DNA of 64,000 bases from assembly GCA_942491935.1 (NCBI GenBank), contig CALOCZ010000053.1, positions 47,248 through 111,247 on the forward strand. The letters run 5' to 3'. Position 1 is the first letter of the stretch, and each line of letters begins with the position of its first letter. Made by a program: the position numbers and the translations under genes. Shown in pieces: positions 18,016 to 26,903 of this stretch. The DNA comes from JAGTVG01 sp942491935. Lineage in GTDB: Bacteria; Bacteroidota; Bacteroidia; Cytophagales; Cyclobacteriaceae. The notes below the pieces were generated by a model that was given only the letters and a program-made list of their open reading frames with translations, was not told the origin of the DNA and ran no database searches.

Positions 18016-21000
18016 ATGAAATATTTTTTAACCACTTGCATTTTGTTATTTACCTTCCAGGGATTTGCTCAAAGTCTGGAAACCTATGACCATACGGTCG
18101 AATATAAAAGCAATCCGATGGGTATCGACACCCAGGAACCGCGTTTCAGCTGGAAAATTAAAAGCGAAGGAACGAACATCATGCAGACATCCTATGAATT
18201 GCAGGTTGCAGGAGCTGATTCATTTACGGAACTCCTATGGGAAACAGGGGAAATTTCGTCTGACCAATCCATTTTAATTCCTTATAAGGGATCAGAACTA
18301 TCTTCGGGAACAAAATATTTCTGGAGGGTTCGGATAAAAGATAACCAGGGGAATACCTCTTCATGGAGTGCACACGGTTCCTGGGAAATGGGCCTTTTAA
18401 ATGCTTCCGACTGGACAGCAAAATGGATAGAGCCAAAACAGGAAGAAATGCCTAATGGTCCGGCATTATTTGTTCGTAAAAATTTCACCCTGGATAAGGC
18501 GGTGATTAAGGCAAGGGCCTATGTAACAGCCCATGGGATCTATGAGCTTTCCATAAATGGTAAAGTAGTCGGTGATGAGGTATTTACCCCAGGATGGACA
18601 GTTTATGATAAAAGGTTGCAATACCAGGTTTACGATGTAACAGATCACCTAAAATCAGGCAAAAATGCCATTGGGGCCGAATTGGGAGATGGCTGGTACC
18701 GGGGATACCTGGGCTGGCAGGATAACTGGGGCGTTTATGGTAAAAAATTGGGACTGCTTTGCCAGATAGAAGTGACATTTGAAGATGGCAGCACCACAAT
18801 GGTGATAACCGATGCGGACTGGAAAAGCACCAATAGTGGCCCCATCACTATGAATAGCATTTACGACGGCGAGACCTACGATGCTTCCAAGGAACTGGAT
18901 GGCTGGAACCAGCATAATTTTAAGGATGCGGATTGGGCTCCTGTTGAAATTGCCGATTATTCCTTTGAAAACCTTATCGCTACGGAAACGGTACCTATAA
19001 AAAAAATACAGGAATTGAAACCTGTTAAGATCTGGACCACACCCAATGGCACACTGGTAGCGGATATGGGACAAAACATGGTAGGATGGATCAAATTAAA
19101 AGTTAAAGGCAAAAAAGGGGATGAAGTAGTCTTACGGTATGCGGAGGTAATGGACAAGTATGGTGAATTCTATACGGTAAATCTTCGGGCAGCCAAAGCC
19201 ACAACAAAATATATTTTGAAAGGAAAAGGGACAGAAATTTATGAACCTAAATTTACCTTCATGGGATTCAGGTATGTGGCCATAGAGGGTTTCCCTGGAG
19301 AATTGACATTAGATGATCTGACCGGTGTAGTCATCCATTCTGACATGAAAGTTACCGGAAGTTTTGAAAGTTCAAATCCTCTACTCAACCAATTGCAGAG
19401 TAACATTCAGTGGGGACAAAAAGGCAATTTCCTGGATGTACCAACCGATTGTCCACAAAGGGATGAACGCCTTGGATGGACAGGAGATGCACAGGCTTTT
19501 GTAAGTACAGCGGCCTATAACATGGAAGTAGCAGCATTCTTTACTAAATGGCTTAAGGATCTTTCCGCCGAACAGGCAGAAAACGGGATGGTCCCTGTCG
19601 TAATCCCCAACGCAATTCACAGCCAGGAATCCAGTACTGGATGGGGCGATGTGTCCACCATTGCGCCCTGGACCATTTTTCAGGTATATGGAGACAAGCG
19701 AATACTTGAAACCCAGTACGCTTCCATGAAAGCCTATACAGACTATATGGCAAACCGGAAAAATGTTCCCTGGAAAGGATTTGGAGATTGGCTGTATTAT
19801 AAACCTGAGATCACCCAGCATACGGTTCCTGACGGACATACCAATCAGGACCTGCTTATAAAAGCCTTTATCGCCTACTCAGCCAAATTGGTAGCCCTGA
19901 CTGCAGAAGAATTGGGAAACACAGAAGATGCTGAAAAATATCAGACACTTTTTGAAAAAACAAAGAAGGAGTTCGTCAATGATTTTGTGACCCCTTCCGG
20001 CCGGATCATATCTGATTCCCAGACCTCCTATGTGCTGGCACTGATGTTTGACCTCCTGCCTGAGGACTTAATTCCAAGATCTACAAAGTTTCTGGTCGAT
20101 AATATAAGGTCAAGAAACAACCATCTTTCTACGGGATTTCTTGGAACCCCATACCTGTGTAAAGTACTCTCCGATAATGGGCAATTAGATGTAGCATACG
20201 ATTTGTTATTACAGGAAACCTTCCCTTCCTGGTTATATCCTGTCAAGATGGGCGCCACCACCATCTGGGAACGATGGGACGGTCAGAAGCCGGATAGTAC
20301 CTTCCAGGATCCCGGCATGAATTCCTTCAATCACTATGCATATGGAGCTATTGGGGACTGGATGTATAAGGTAGTCGCAGGATTGGATATTGGCAAACCC
20401 GGATATAAGCATATTTTAATCCAGCCAAAGCCGGACAGCCGTTTGAAATATGCCAAAGCCCAACTGGAAAGCATGCACGGTATGATCAAATCGCAATGGG
20501 AAATCAAAGATGGGCATCTATTCATAGAAACTGAAATACCTGCTAATACAACAGCAACCATTACCCTTCCTAAATCTGCAATTAATAAAGTGACCGATAA
20601 AGCTACCGGTAAAAACATAACTGAAGTGTATGAAAAAATCACAACACAAGGTGAGGATGTGTTGATCGAGGTAGGTTCCGGAACGTATGGCTTTGAATAC
20701 GCAACAAGTTTAGCCGTGATTCCAGGAAAAGAAGACATCAATGAACTGAAAACACTGCTAGGAACGCTTGAAAAAAAGGAAACAAATGAATTGCTGAAGA
20801 AGCACTTTGCGTCTGTAAGAATGATGATGGACGACCAGACTCACGAAATAGCCTGGACGCAACAGGACAGTCTCCGTGCATCCAATGTGTTGAATTTCTT
20901 TCAAAATGAAGGGGCCAGGTGGGAAACTTATGCTGAGGGTCCAAGACCACTGATGATGAGCCTTAAATCCCCTTCTGACGGAAAAAATACTTTTTACTGG

Positions 21001-21612
21001 TTGATCCTGCCCAAAAACTTTGAACCCGACAAAGAGGATTATTCCCTGTACGTGGAATTGCACGGAAGTGGAGGTGGAAAAAATAATAACCCCAGACAGA
21101 TGCTGTTTTACCCTTTGCAACCGGAAGTTAAAGGCGTTACAAACCAGGGTTACAGAAAAGAAGGATTGATGGTACATCCCTGGGGAAGGGGCGATAAAGG
21201 GTACAGGGACCAGGCAGAAACGGATATTTTTGAATGCCTGGACCATTTTGACAATCTTTTTGAAACGGATCAAACCAGGCAATACCTTTATGGTTTTTCC
21301 ATGGGAGGAGGTGGCACCTTCCACATCGCTCAGAAAAGTATGGATCGATGGACTGCCATAGGCATGTATTCTGCTGCACTTAAAGAAGTTACTTTAGAAG
21401 AAGCCAGTAAATTTAAGAACATGCCGGTATGGATCGTATGGGGAGAAAAAGAATGGCTGGCGGATGTGAACCGGAAACTGAAAGACTACTTCCTGGAAGC
21501 TGGTGTCAATATAAAATGGGCCGAAGTCGAGGGTGTCGGTCACTCATATCTTTCTGAATATCAGGATGACCTGATGGATTGGTTTCTGGACAAGAAGAAA
21601 AATATAAATTGA
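18016..21612 (+). CDS. GH78 alpha-L-rhamnosidase fused to a C-terminal esterase (alpha/beta hydrolase) domain
   Basis: The 1198-residue secreted protein (signal about 1-19) starts with the Bac_rhamnosid N-terminal Fn3/beta-sandwich domains (about 25-340), then the concanavalin-like part and the (alpha/alpha)6 GH78 barrel (about 440-790) with the acidic motif C-P-Q-R-D-E-R-L-G-W-T-G-D-A at 479-492, and a C-terminal beta-sandwich (about 800-895). A charged, probably helical linker (about 905-945) leads to an alpha/beta hydrolase: E-L-H-G-S-G-G-G for the oxyanion region, nucleophile Ser1095 in G-F-S-M-G-G-G, and His in G-V-G-H-S-Y. The combination suggests release of rhamnose together with an ester group such as acetate or ferulate. 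The reading frame through the junction is uninterrupted, so the fusion is real in this sequence. It has its own upstream region. Confidence 0.85.
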   Translation: MKYFLTTCILLFTFQGFAQSLETYDHTVEYKSNPMGIDTQEPRFSWKIKSEGTNIMQTSYELQVAGADSFTELLWETGEISSDQSILIPYKGSELSSGTKYFWRVRIKDNQGNTSSWSAHGSWEMGLLNASDWTAKWIEPKQEEMPNGPALFVRKNFTLDKAVIKARAYVTAHGIYELSINGKVVGDEVFTPGWTVYDKRLQYQVYDVTDHLKSGKNAIGAELGDGWYRGYLGWQDNWGVYGKKLGLLCQIEVTFEDGSTTMVITDADWKSTNSGPITMNSIYDGETYDASKELDGWNQHNFKDADWAPVEIADYSFENLIATETVPIKKIQELKPVKIWTTPNGTLVADMGQNMVGWIKLKVKGKKGDEVVLRYAEVMDKYGEFYTVNLRAAKATTKYILKGKGTEIYEPKFTFMGFRYVAIEGFPGELTLDDLTGVVIHSDMKVTGSFESSNPLLNQLQSNIQWGQKGNFLDVPTDCPQRDERLGWTGDAQAFVSTAAYNMEVAAFFTKWLKDLSAEQAENGMVPVVIPNAIHSQESSTGWGDVSTIAPWTIFQVYGDKRILETQYASMKAYTDYMANRKNVPWKGFGDWLYYKPEITQHTVPDGHTNQDLLIKAFIAYSAKLVALTAEELGNTEDAEKYQTLFEKTKKEFVNDFVTPSGRIISDSQTSYVLALMFDLLPEDLIPRSTKFLVDNIRSRNNHLSTGFLGTPYLCKVLSDNGQLDVAYDLLLQETFPSWLYPVKMGATTIWERWDGQKPDSTFQDPGMNSFNHYAYGAIGDWMYKVVAGLDIGKPGYKHILIQPKPDSRLKYAKAQLESMHGMIKSQWEIKDGHLFIETEIPANTTATITLPKSAINKVTDKATGKNITEVYEKITTQGEDVLIEVGSGTYGFEYATSLAVIPGKEDINELKTLLGTLEKKETNELLKKHFASVRMMMDDQTHEIAWTQQDSLRASNVLNFFQNEGARWETYAEGPRPLMMSLKSPSDGKNTFYWLILPKNFEPDKEDYSLYVELHGSGGGKNNNPRQMLFYPLQPEVKGVTNQGYRKEGLMVHPWGRGDKGYRDQAETDIFECLDHFDNLFETDQTRQYLYGFSMGGGGTFHIAQKSMDRWTAIGMYSAALKEVTLEEASKFKNMPVWIVWGEKEWLADVNRKLKDYFLEAGVNIKWAEVEGVGHSYLSEYQDDLMDWFLDKKKNIN

Positions 21613-21657
21613 GCAAAGTAATCAGACCCTTTGCATTAAAATTATTCTTTACCTTTA

Positions 21658-23514
21658 CTACTCCAGGATTTTTCGGAACTGATTTAAGGCGGCATTATTA
21701 CCGATGACTGTTACCATATCTCCTATTAAAAGATGCGTATTGCCATGAGGGATGAATATTTCACCACCACGACGATGGATTACAAGGGAACCAGTTTGAG
21801 GGAAAGCAATGTCCTTGACCAACTTTCGGTGAACAGAACCATTGGTTATATGTATTTCTTCCAGGCGGTAGTTGTCGAAACTGACTGCTAAAGAGGATAC
21901 CGCATCAGGACGTGCGATCATATCTTCAACATGACTAGCCAGGATCTCGTTGTTATCAATTAATTTTATAGCTGAATCCGTCCCGACCAGATCATGTACT
22001 GCTGATTGTTTTCTGGTAATAATCTTGTTGTGGTTCAGCTGATTCTTCAGATATCCCGTGATCTTAAGATCAAGTTTTTTCGATTCCGTGAGCACAACAA
22101 CCAGTTCACCGCTCCGGATTTTCAAAGTGTTCAGTAATTCCTGGTTGATGTTATCAACATATTTAAAATGAATCCCTTTCCTTTCAAATTCCGGAGTTAT
22201 ATTCTTTTTCCGGATAATGGTTCTGCAGGAAATACTGTGAAGCCGGAATCTCTCAGCGAGGTAGAGGCTGGCACGGCTGCCACCCAGTATTGTGATCTGA
22301 TGATACTGTTCCTTTTTATCATTAAATAAATAATATATGACCGGTGACAGGAGGCTGGCCAGAATAGCAGCTGTCACGATACCAGCGTTATCAGCCGGGG
22401 AAATTACGCCAAGAGAAAGCCCGATCTGGCCATAAGCAATCGATAATCCTAACCTGGAAGATAGAAGGATCCCGCCTGCTAAAGCTTTTTTGAATCCAAA
22501 AACTTTTATCATGAAAATTGCCGGAAGTACTTGCGTGATCATGAAACCCACCAGTATGCCGAATATTAATGGCAGGGAAGTACTGAATGAAGCAAGGGCA
22601 GATAATTCCAGGTCAACACCCACCATTATAAAGAAAATAGGGATAAAAAACCCATAACTCATGCCATCCAGTTTAAACAAAAGCGCAGATCTCTCCTTGC
22701 TGACGAACATACTGAGTAATACTCCGCAGAAAAAGGCCCCCATCACCAGTTCTGTATTGATCAGATTCGCAACGATCACAAAAAACAGCATCAGGGCAAA
22801 GGTGCCTCTCATACGTATCTGACTTGCGGCATGTTCGAGCCGGTATAGCAACCGTTGAAAGACACGAATACGCAATAGCCTACTGCCTACAACATAGGTT
22901 ACAATAAATACCAGGAAAATCACGGAAAACAACAGTAATTCAAACTTGAATCCATATTTTAATACACCGGAATACAGAGAGATCAATATGATACTCATTA
23001 TAGTGGCGATCGCACCCTCCATAAGGAGCACCTGCCCGAATTTCTGCTGAAGTTCTCCATCAGCTTTTAAGATAGGAACTATGATGCTCAACGCAACTGT
23101 TGGCATCAGCAAGGCAAAAAATACAAGATCTACATCAAAAAACCTGTTCAATATCCACCCTAATGGAAATGCGAACAGTAAGGAAGACGTATAAATAAGA
23201 AGTGCCAATAATAAAGTATTGCTAACGAAATCGATCCTCTTTAACTTTTTTACGGGAAGGGTAGCCAGAATTTTATTAACGTCAATTTCAAATCCGGCAA
23301 GAAAGATCAGAAAGAGGAATCCTGTACTTGCGAGAAAATCAATATATTCCTCTTCCGGGACCAGATCCAGTACATATGGCCCAATTATTACACCCATAAT
23401 GATCTCCACGATAACGGCAGGGACCTTTGATATTTCCAGCCAGGAATGCAGCAATGGGACGATCCAGGCTATCACGAGGATGATAAATAATGGCCAGTAG
23501 TTGATCAGATCCAT
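21658..23514 (-). CDS. CPA2 family cation:proton antiporter with TrkA-N and TrkA-C domains
   Basis: The 618-residue inner-membrane protein has about 12-13 transmembrane segments over residues 1-380 typical of the Kef/NhaS3-type CPA2 exchangers (F-L-A-G-F-E-I-D near 92-99; G-A-F-F-C-G-V near 261; M-V-G-V-D-L-E near 296). A Rossmann-like RCK/TrkA-N domain follows at about 395-510 (I-T-I-L-G-G-S-R), and a TrkA-C domain closes the protein (about 535-615). It exchanges K+ or Na+ for protons with gating by a cytosolic nucleotide-binding domain. The second Gly of the usual G-x-G-x-x-G loop is altered (G-G-S-R-A-S), so NAD binding may be weak. Convergent with the rhamnosidase fusion, 45 bases between stops. 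Confidence 0.85.
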   Translation of the reverse strand: MDLINYWPLFIILVIAWIVPLLHSWLEISKVPAVIVEIIMGVIIGPYVLDLVPEEEYIDFLASTGFLFLIFLAGFEIDVNKILATLPVKKLKRIDFVSNTLLLALLIYTSSLLFAFPLGWILNRFFDVDLVFFALLMPTVALSIIVPILKADGELQQKFGQVLLMEGAIATIMSIILISLYSGVLKYGFKFELLLFSVIFLVFIVTYVVGSRLLRIRVFQRLLYRLEHAASQIRMRGTFALMLFFVIVANLINTELVMGAFFCGVLLSMFVSKERSALLFKLDGMSYGFFIPIFFIMVGVDLELSALASFSTSLPLIFGILVGFMITQVLPAIFMIKVFGFKKALAGGILLSSRLGLSIAYGQIGLSLGVISPADNAGIVTAAILASLLSPVIYYLFNDKKEQYHQITILGGSRASLYLAERFRLHSISCRTIIRKKNITPEFERKGIHFKYVDNINQELLNTLKIRSGELVVVLTESKKLDLKITGYLKNQLNHNKIITRKQSAVHDLVGTDSAIKLIDNNEILASHVEDMIARPDAVSSLAVSFDNYRLEEIHITNGSVHRKLVKDIAFPQTGSLVIHRRGGEIFIPHGNTHLLIGDMVTVIGNNAALNQFRKILE

Positions 23515-23819
23515 AAAATCAACATGTTATTTAAAATACAATTTAGAAAAAAATTAGATTTAATATTTTCAATTTCTGGTTTAAATATACATATAGCAAC
23601 GGGATCAACCTATAATAGCATAATAAATGGAATGGATAAATGCTTGTTTAAAAAGTGCGGAGCCGGGAACAGAGATTAATAAAGGATCCATGTAGATCTG
23701 CTGGAATTTTACCGGACAGAATTTCCTTGATTTTTTAGTTCTATAGAATAACATTTTAATATTCCATTAAGAAGTACCTTTGTCCTTTATTTGAGATTTA
23801 ATCCCGGGAAAACAAATTG
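23515..23819. other. Divergent intergenic region, 305 bp
   Basis: Contains the BipA promoter candidate annotated at 23775-23782 and presumably that of the antiporter. No gene seen. Confidence 0.4.
23775..23782 (+). promoter_or_regulatory. Putative -7 element of the bipA gene
   Basis: TACCTTTG fits TAnnTTTG and lies 38 bases before the ATG at 23820, giving a short leader of about 30 bases. A -33 TTTG is not obvious. Confidence 0.4.
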
Positions 23820-25622
23820 ATGGAGGAAATAAGAAACATAGCGATCATAGCCCACGTAGACCATGGAAAAACCACACTGGTTGACAGAATATTGCATCAG
23901 GTAAGACTATTCCGCGATAACCAGGAAATGGGTGAATTAATACTGGACAGCAATGATCTGGAAAAGGAAAGGGGCATTACCATCCTTTCAAAAAATGTTG
24001 CCGTAAGATATAAAAATACCAAGATCAACATTATCGATACCCCCGGCCACAGTGATTTTGGTGGTGAAGTTGAGCGGGTTCTAAATATGGCGAGCGGGGT
24101 ACTTTTACTTGTTGATGCATTTGAAGGTCCAATGCCTCAAACCCGGTTCGTATTACAGAAAGCTATTGCTCTTGATCTGAAACCGATTGTTGTCATTAAT
24201 AAGGTAGACAAGCCAAATTGTGACCCGGAGGCTGTCCATGAGGCAGTTTTCGACCTCATGTACCACCTGGAAGCTTCAGAAGATCAACTGGATTTTCCGG
24301 TAGTGTATGGATCATCAAAAGTAGGCTGGATGTCCGACGACTGGCAAAAACCGACAAGTGATATATCTTACCTTCTTGATACTATTCTGGAGCATATTCC
24401 AAAGGAAGAATCTGTTCCGGGAACCACGCAGCTGCAGATTTCCTCGCTGGATTATTCTTCCTATACCGGGAGAATCGCAGTTGGTAAATTATCACGAGGA
24501 ACAATCAAGTGGGGAATGGATGTATCCCTGATCAAGCATGATGGAAAGATCATTAGATCAAAGATCAAGGAGTTATATATCTTTGAAGGATTGGCTAAAG
24601 AAAAAATAAAAACGGAGGTTAGCGCAGGAGAGATATGTGCCATCCTTGGACTTGAGGATTTTGACATTGGCGATACAGTTGCTGATCTTGAAAATCCTGA
24701 AGGGCTCAAACCAATGAAAATAGATGAGCCCACCATGAGCATGCTTTTTACGATAAACAATTCTCCTTTTTATGGTCGGGAAGGCAAATTTGTTACTTCA
24801 AGGCAGATCAGGGAGCGTTTGTTTAAAGAAACAGAAAAGAATCTTGCCCTTAAGGTTGAAGAAACAGAATCACCTGAAATGTTTATCGTGTATGGAAGGG
24901 GTATTCTTCACCTGTCGATATTAGTTGAGACGATGAGAAGGGAGGGCTACGAATTACAACTCGGCCAGCCAAAAGTGATCATTAAAAACATCGATGGGAA
25001 AGATCATGAACCTATTGAATCGATGACAGTACATGTCCCGGAAGAATTTTCAGGAAAGGTGATCGAACAGGTTACTCAGAGGAAAGGGGAGATCCTTCAA
25101 ATAAAAAATCAAGGTGACCGGGCCCATCTGGAATTCGAAATACCTTCACGTGGAATTATCGGATTACGTAATAATATGCTTACAGCTACAGAGGGCGAAG
25201 CGATCATAGCCCATAGGTTTAAGGAATTCCAGCCCTGGAAAGGTGAGATCCCGGGACGACGGTACGGATCGCTTATAGCTATGGAAACCGGCACAGCCAT
25301 AGCTTATTCAATTAATAAGCTTCAGGATCGCGGCACCTTCTTTGTACATCCGAAAGATGAGATCTATGAAGGTCAGGTTGTAGGTGAACATATACGCCAA
25401 AACGACATCACCGTGAATCTAACCAAAACCAAGAAGCTTTCGAATGTGCGGGCAGCGGGATCAGATGAAAAAATATTCATTACACCTGCCGTAGTATTCT
25501 CTCTTGAGGAATCAATGGAATATATCGGGGAGGATGAATACCTTGAAGTAACACCACGCTCATTGCGTTTAAGAAAGATCTTCCTGAAAGAACACGAGCG
25601 TAAAAAATCCGGAAAAGCATGA
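23820..25622 (+). CDS. typA: Translational GTPase TypA/BipA
   Basis: The 600-residue cytosolic protein is a full-length BipA. G1 is A-H-V-D-H-G-K-T-T-L (residues 11-20), G3 is D-T-P-G-H-S-D-F-G-G, G4 is N-K-V-D-K-P; EF-Tu domain 2, the EF-G-like domains III and V, and the BipA-specific C-terminal domain (T-P-R-S-L-R-L-R-K near the end) follow in order. BipA binds the ribosome like EF-G and supports 50S assembly under stress or cold. A TTG codon three bases upstream is in frame, but the ATG at 23820 is the sensible start. Well conserved and the safest orthologue call in the window. Confidence 0.95.
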   Translation: MEEIRNIAIIAHVDHGKTTLVDRILHQVRLFRDNQEMGELILDSNDLEKERGITILSKNVAVRYKNTKINIIDTPGHSDFGGEVERVLNMASGVLLLVDAFEGPMPQTRFVLQKAIALDLKPIVVINKVDKPNCDPEAVHEAVFDLMYHLEASEDQLDFPVVYGSSKVGWMSDDWQKPTSDISYLLDTILEHIPKEESVPGTTQLQISSLDYSSYTGRIAVGKLSRGTIKWGMDVSLIKHDGKIIRSKIKELYIFEGLAKEKIKTEVSAGEICAILGLEDFDIGDTVADLENPEGLKPMKIDEPTMSMLFTINNSPFYGREGKFVTSRQIRERLFKETEKNLALKVEETESPEMFIVYGRGILHLSILVETMRREGYELQLGQPKVIIKNIDGKDHEPIESMTVHVPEEFSGKVIEQVTQRKGEILQIKNQGDRAHLEFEIPSRGIIGLRNNMLTATEGEAIIAHRFKEFQPWKGEIPGRRYGSLIAMETGTAIAYSINKLQDRGTFFVHPKDEIYEGQVVGEHIRQNDITVNLTKTKKLSNVRAAGSDEKIFITPAVVFSLEESMEYIGEDEYLEVTPRSLRLRKIFLKEHERKKSGKA

Positions 25623-25941
25623 TTCTTTATTAGAAGCGGCATTATTAGTATCCCTTGATTTTTGTTATCATCTCGTTAGGAGTGTGTTATATCCCTTGAC
25701 TTTACCTTCATCCATCTAAAAGGATAAGGATCAAAATGATTTTCGCATCCAGCAGACTACAATTTAAAAGTATCTATGCACGTTCATAAAGCCAAAGCAT
25801 AACCGAACAGCTTTTAGCCCCATTTTTCAGGAGATTTTATTATATTTGATATTGGCCTTGATTGAATCCAGAACAAAATATTAGGACAGGACGGTTTATC
25901 TATGCGTTTAAACAGACTTATCATACACAAAACTTATATCC
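25623..25941. other. Intergenic region, 319 bp
   Basis: Spacer between bipA and the SRPBCC gene. I see no gene, no clear hairpin and no repeat in it. Confidence 0.4.
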
Positions 25942-26379
25942 ATGAAATACACGACCGACATTGAAATTGAGAAACCAATTGAAAAGGTAATTGAATTATT
26001 CGATAATCCTGATAATATGAGCAAATGGATGGAGGGACTTCAAAGTTTTGAACACCTCAGCGGTACACCCGGCCAACCCGGCGCCAAATCAAAGCTGAAG
26101 TTTAAGATGGGTAAAAGGGAAGTAGAAATGATAGAGACAATTACTGTCCGCAATTTACCTGATGAATTTTCAAGCACATATGAGGCGAAGGGCGTTTTTA
26201 ATATCGTGAAAAACAGGTTTGAAAAGCTGTCCGATACAAAAACTAAATATATCACGGACAATGAATTCCAATTCAAGGGATTTATGAAATTAATCGCATT
26301 TTTCATGCCCGGTGCTTTCCAAAAACAATCCTATAAGTACCTGGAGTTATTTAAAAGTTTCGCCGAAAGCCAGGAATAA
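25942..26379 (+). CDS. SRPBCC (START/Bet v1-like) domain protein
   Basis: The 145-residue cytosolic protein begins with the typical first strand I-E-I-E-K-P-I-E-K-V-I-E-L-F, followed by W-M-E-G-L near residue 32, and is made of the alternating strands and long C-terminal helix of the polyketide cyclase/SRPBCC fold. Such proteins hold hydrophobic ligands in a helix-grip cavity. No ligand or partner can be named. The gene has an AT-rich leader and is followed closely by the PIN remnant. Confidence 0.65.
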   Translation: MKYTTDIEIEKPIEKVIELFDNPDNMSKWMEGLQSFEHLSGTPGQPGAKSKLKFKMGKREVEMIETITVRNLPDEFSSTYEAKGVFNIVKNRFEKLSDTKTKYITDNEFQFKGFMKLIAFFMPGAFQKQSYKYLELFKSFAESQE

Positions 26380-26405
26380 GGGCGATTTAAACAAATCAGG
26401 GATGT

Positions 26406-26702
26406 ATGATAATCTTTCGACAAAATCAGGAACTAAGCAGAAAGTTGACCATATCCATTTTGAAAGCCCTTGCCAAAATCCTTAATATTCTAAAAGTAGA
26501 TTTAGATTCTGCATTGAGAGCCCTGGAATCAGAATTTATAGATTTTGAAGATGCCCTGAAATATTATTCAACTTCCGACTACAAAAGAATTGATCTGATT
26601 GTGACCAGAAACGTTAAGGATTATAAATATTCAAGCTTGCCGGTTATGACTCCCGAAATGCTGATTAAAAGCATCAATCTATCGACAAAGATTTATCTTT
26701 GA
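26406..26702 (+). pseudogene. C-terminal fragment of a PIN-domain protein (VapC-like)
   Basis: The last 60 residues are characteristic of PIN-domain nucleases of this phylum: D-F-E-D-A-L-K-Y-Y (second/third acidic residues), then I-V-T-R-N-V-K-D-Y and S-S-L-P-V-M-T-P-E. Intact members are about 135-140 residues and begin with the V-D-T-x-V catalytic Asp, which is missing; the first 35 residues keep only a helix of the normal fold. No antitoxin gene is adjacent. The missing first catalytic Asp makes nuclease activity unlikely, so I treat it as a 5'-deleted remnant. Confidence 0.65.
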
Positions 26703-26903
26703 AAAATCAATGATAGGTCTTAAAACCTTGTTAAAAATCAAATATATTAACTAATTTAATCCCCGGAATGCATTAAAGCCTTCTCAGGTAATAAACTGGA
26801 AAAGTTGGGGAAAAACTTCGAATCTGGAATTTTTTAGAATTGACTGATCCATAGAGGCTAGTTTTTTGCTGTACCTGCAGAAGAAATCCTAAATCCATAT
26901 ATT

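Noticed and set aside
20758..21324. Long minus-strand open frame inside the rhamnosidase-esterase gene
   Set aside because: It is antisense to well-conserved esterase motifs and its translation has no recognisable family; it is a shadow frame. The same applies to minus frames at 18655-19074, 19381-19839 and 20334-20741.
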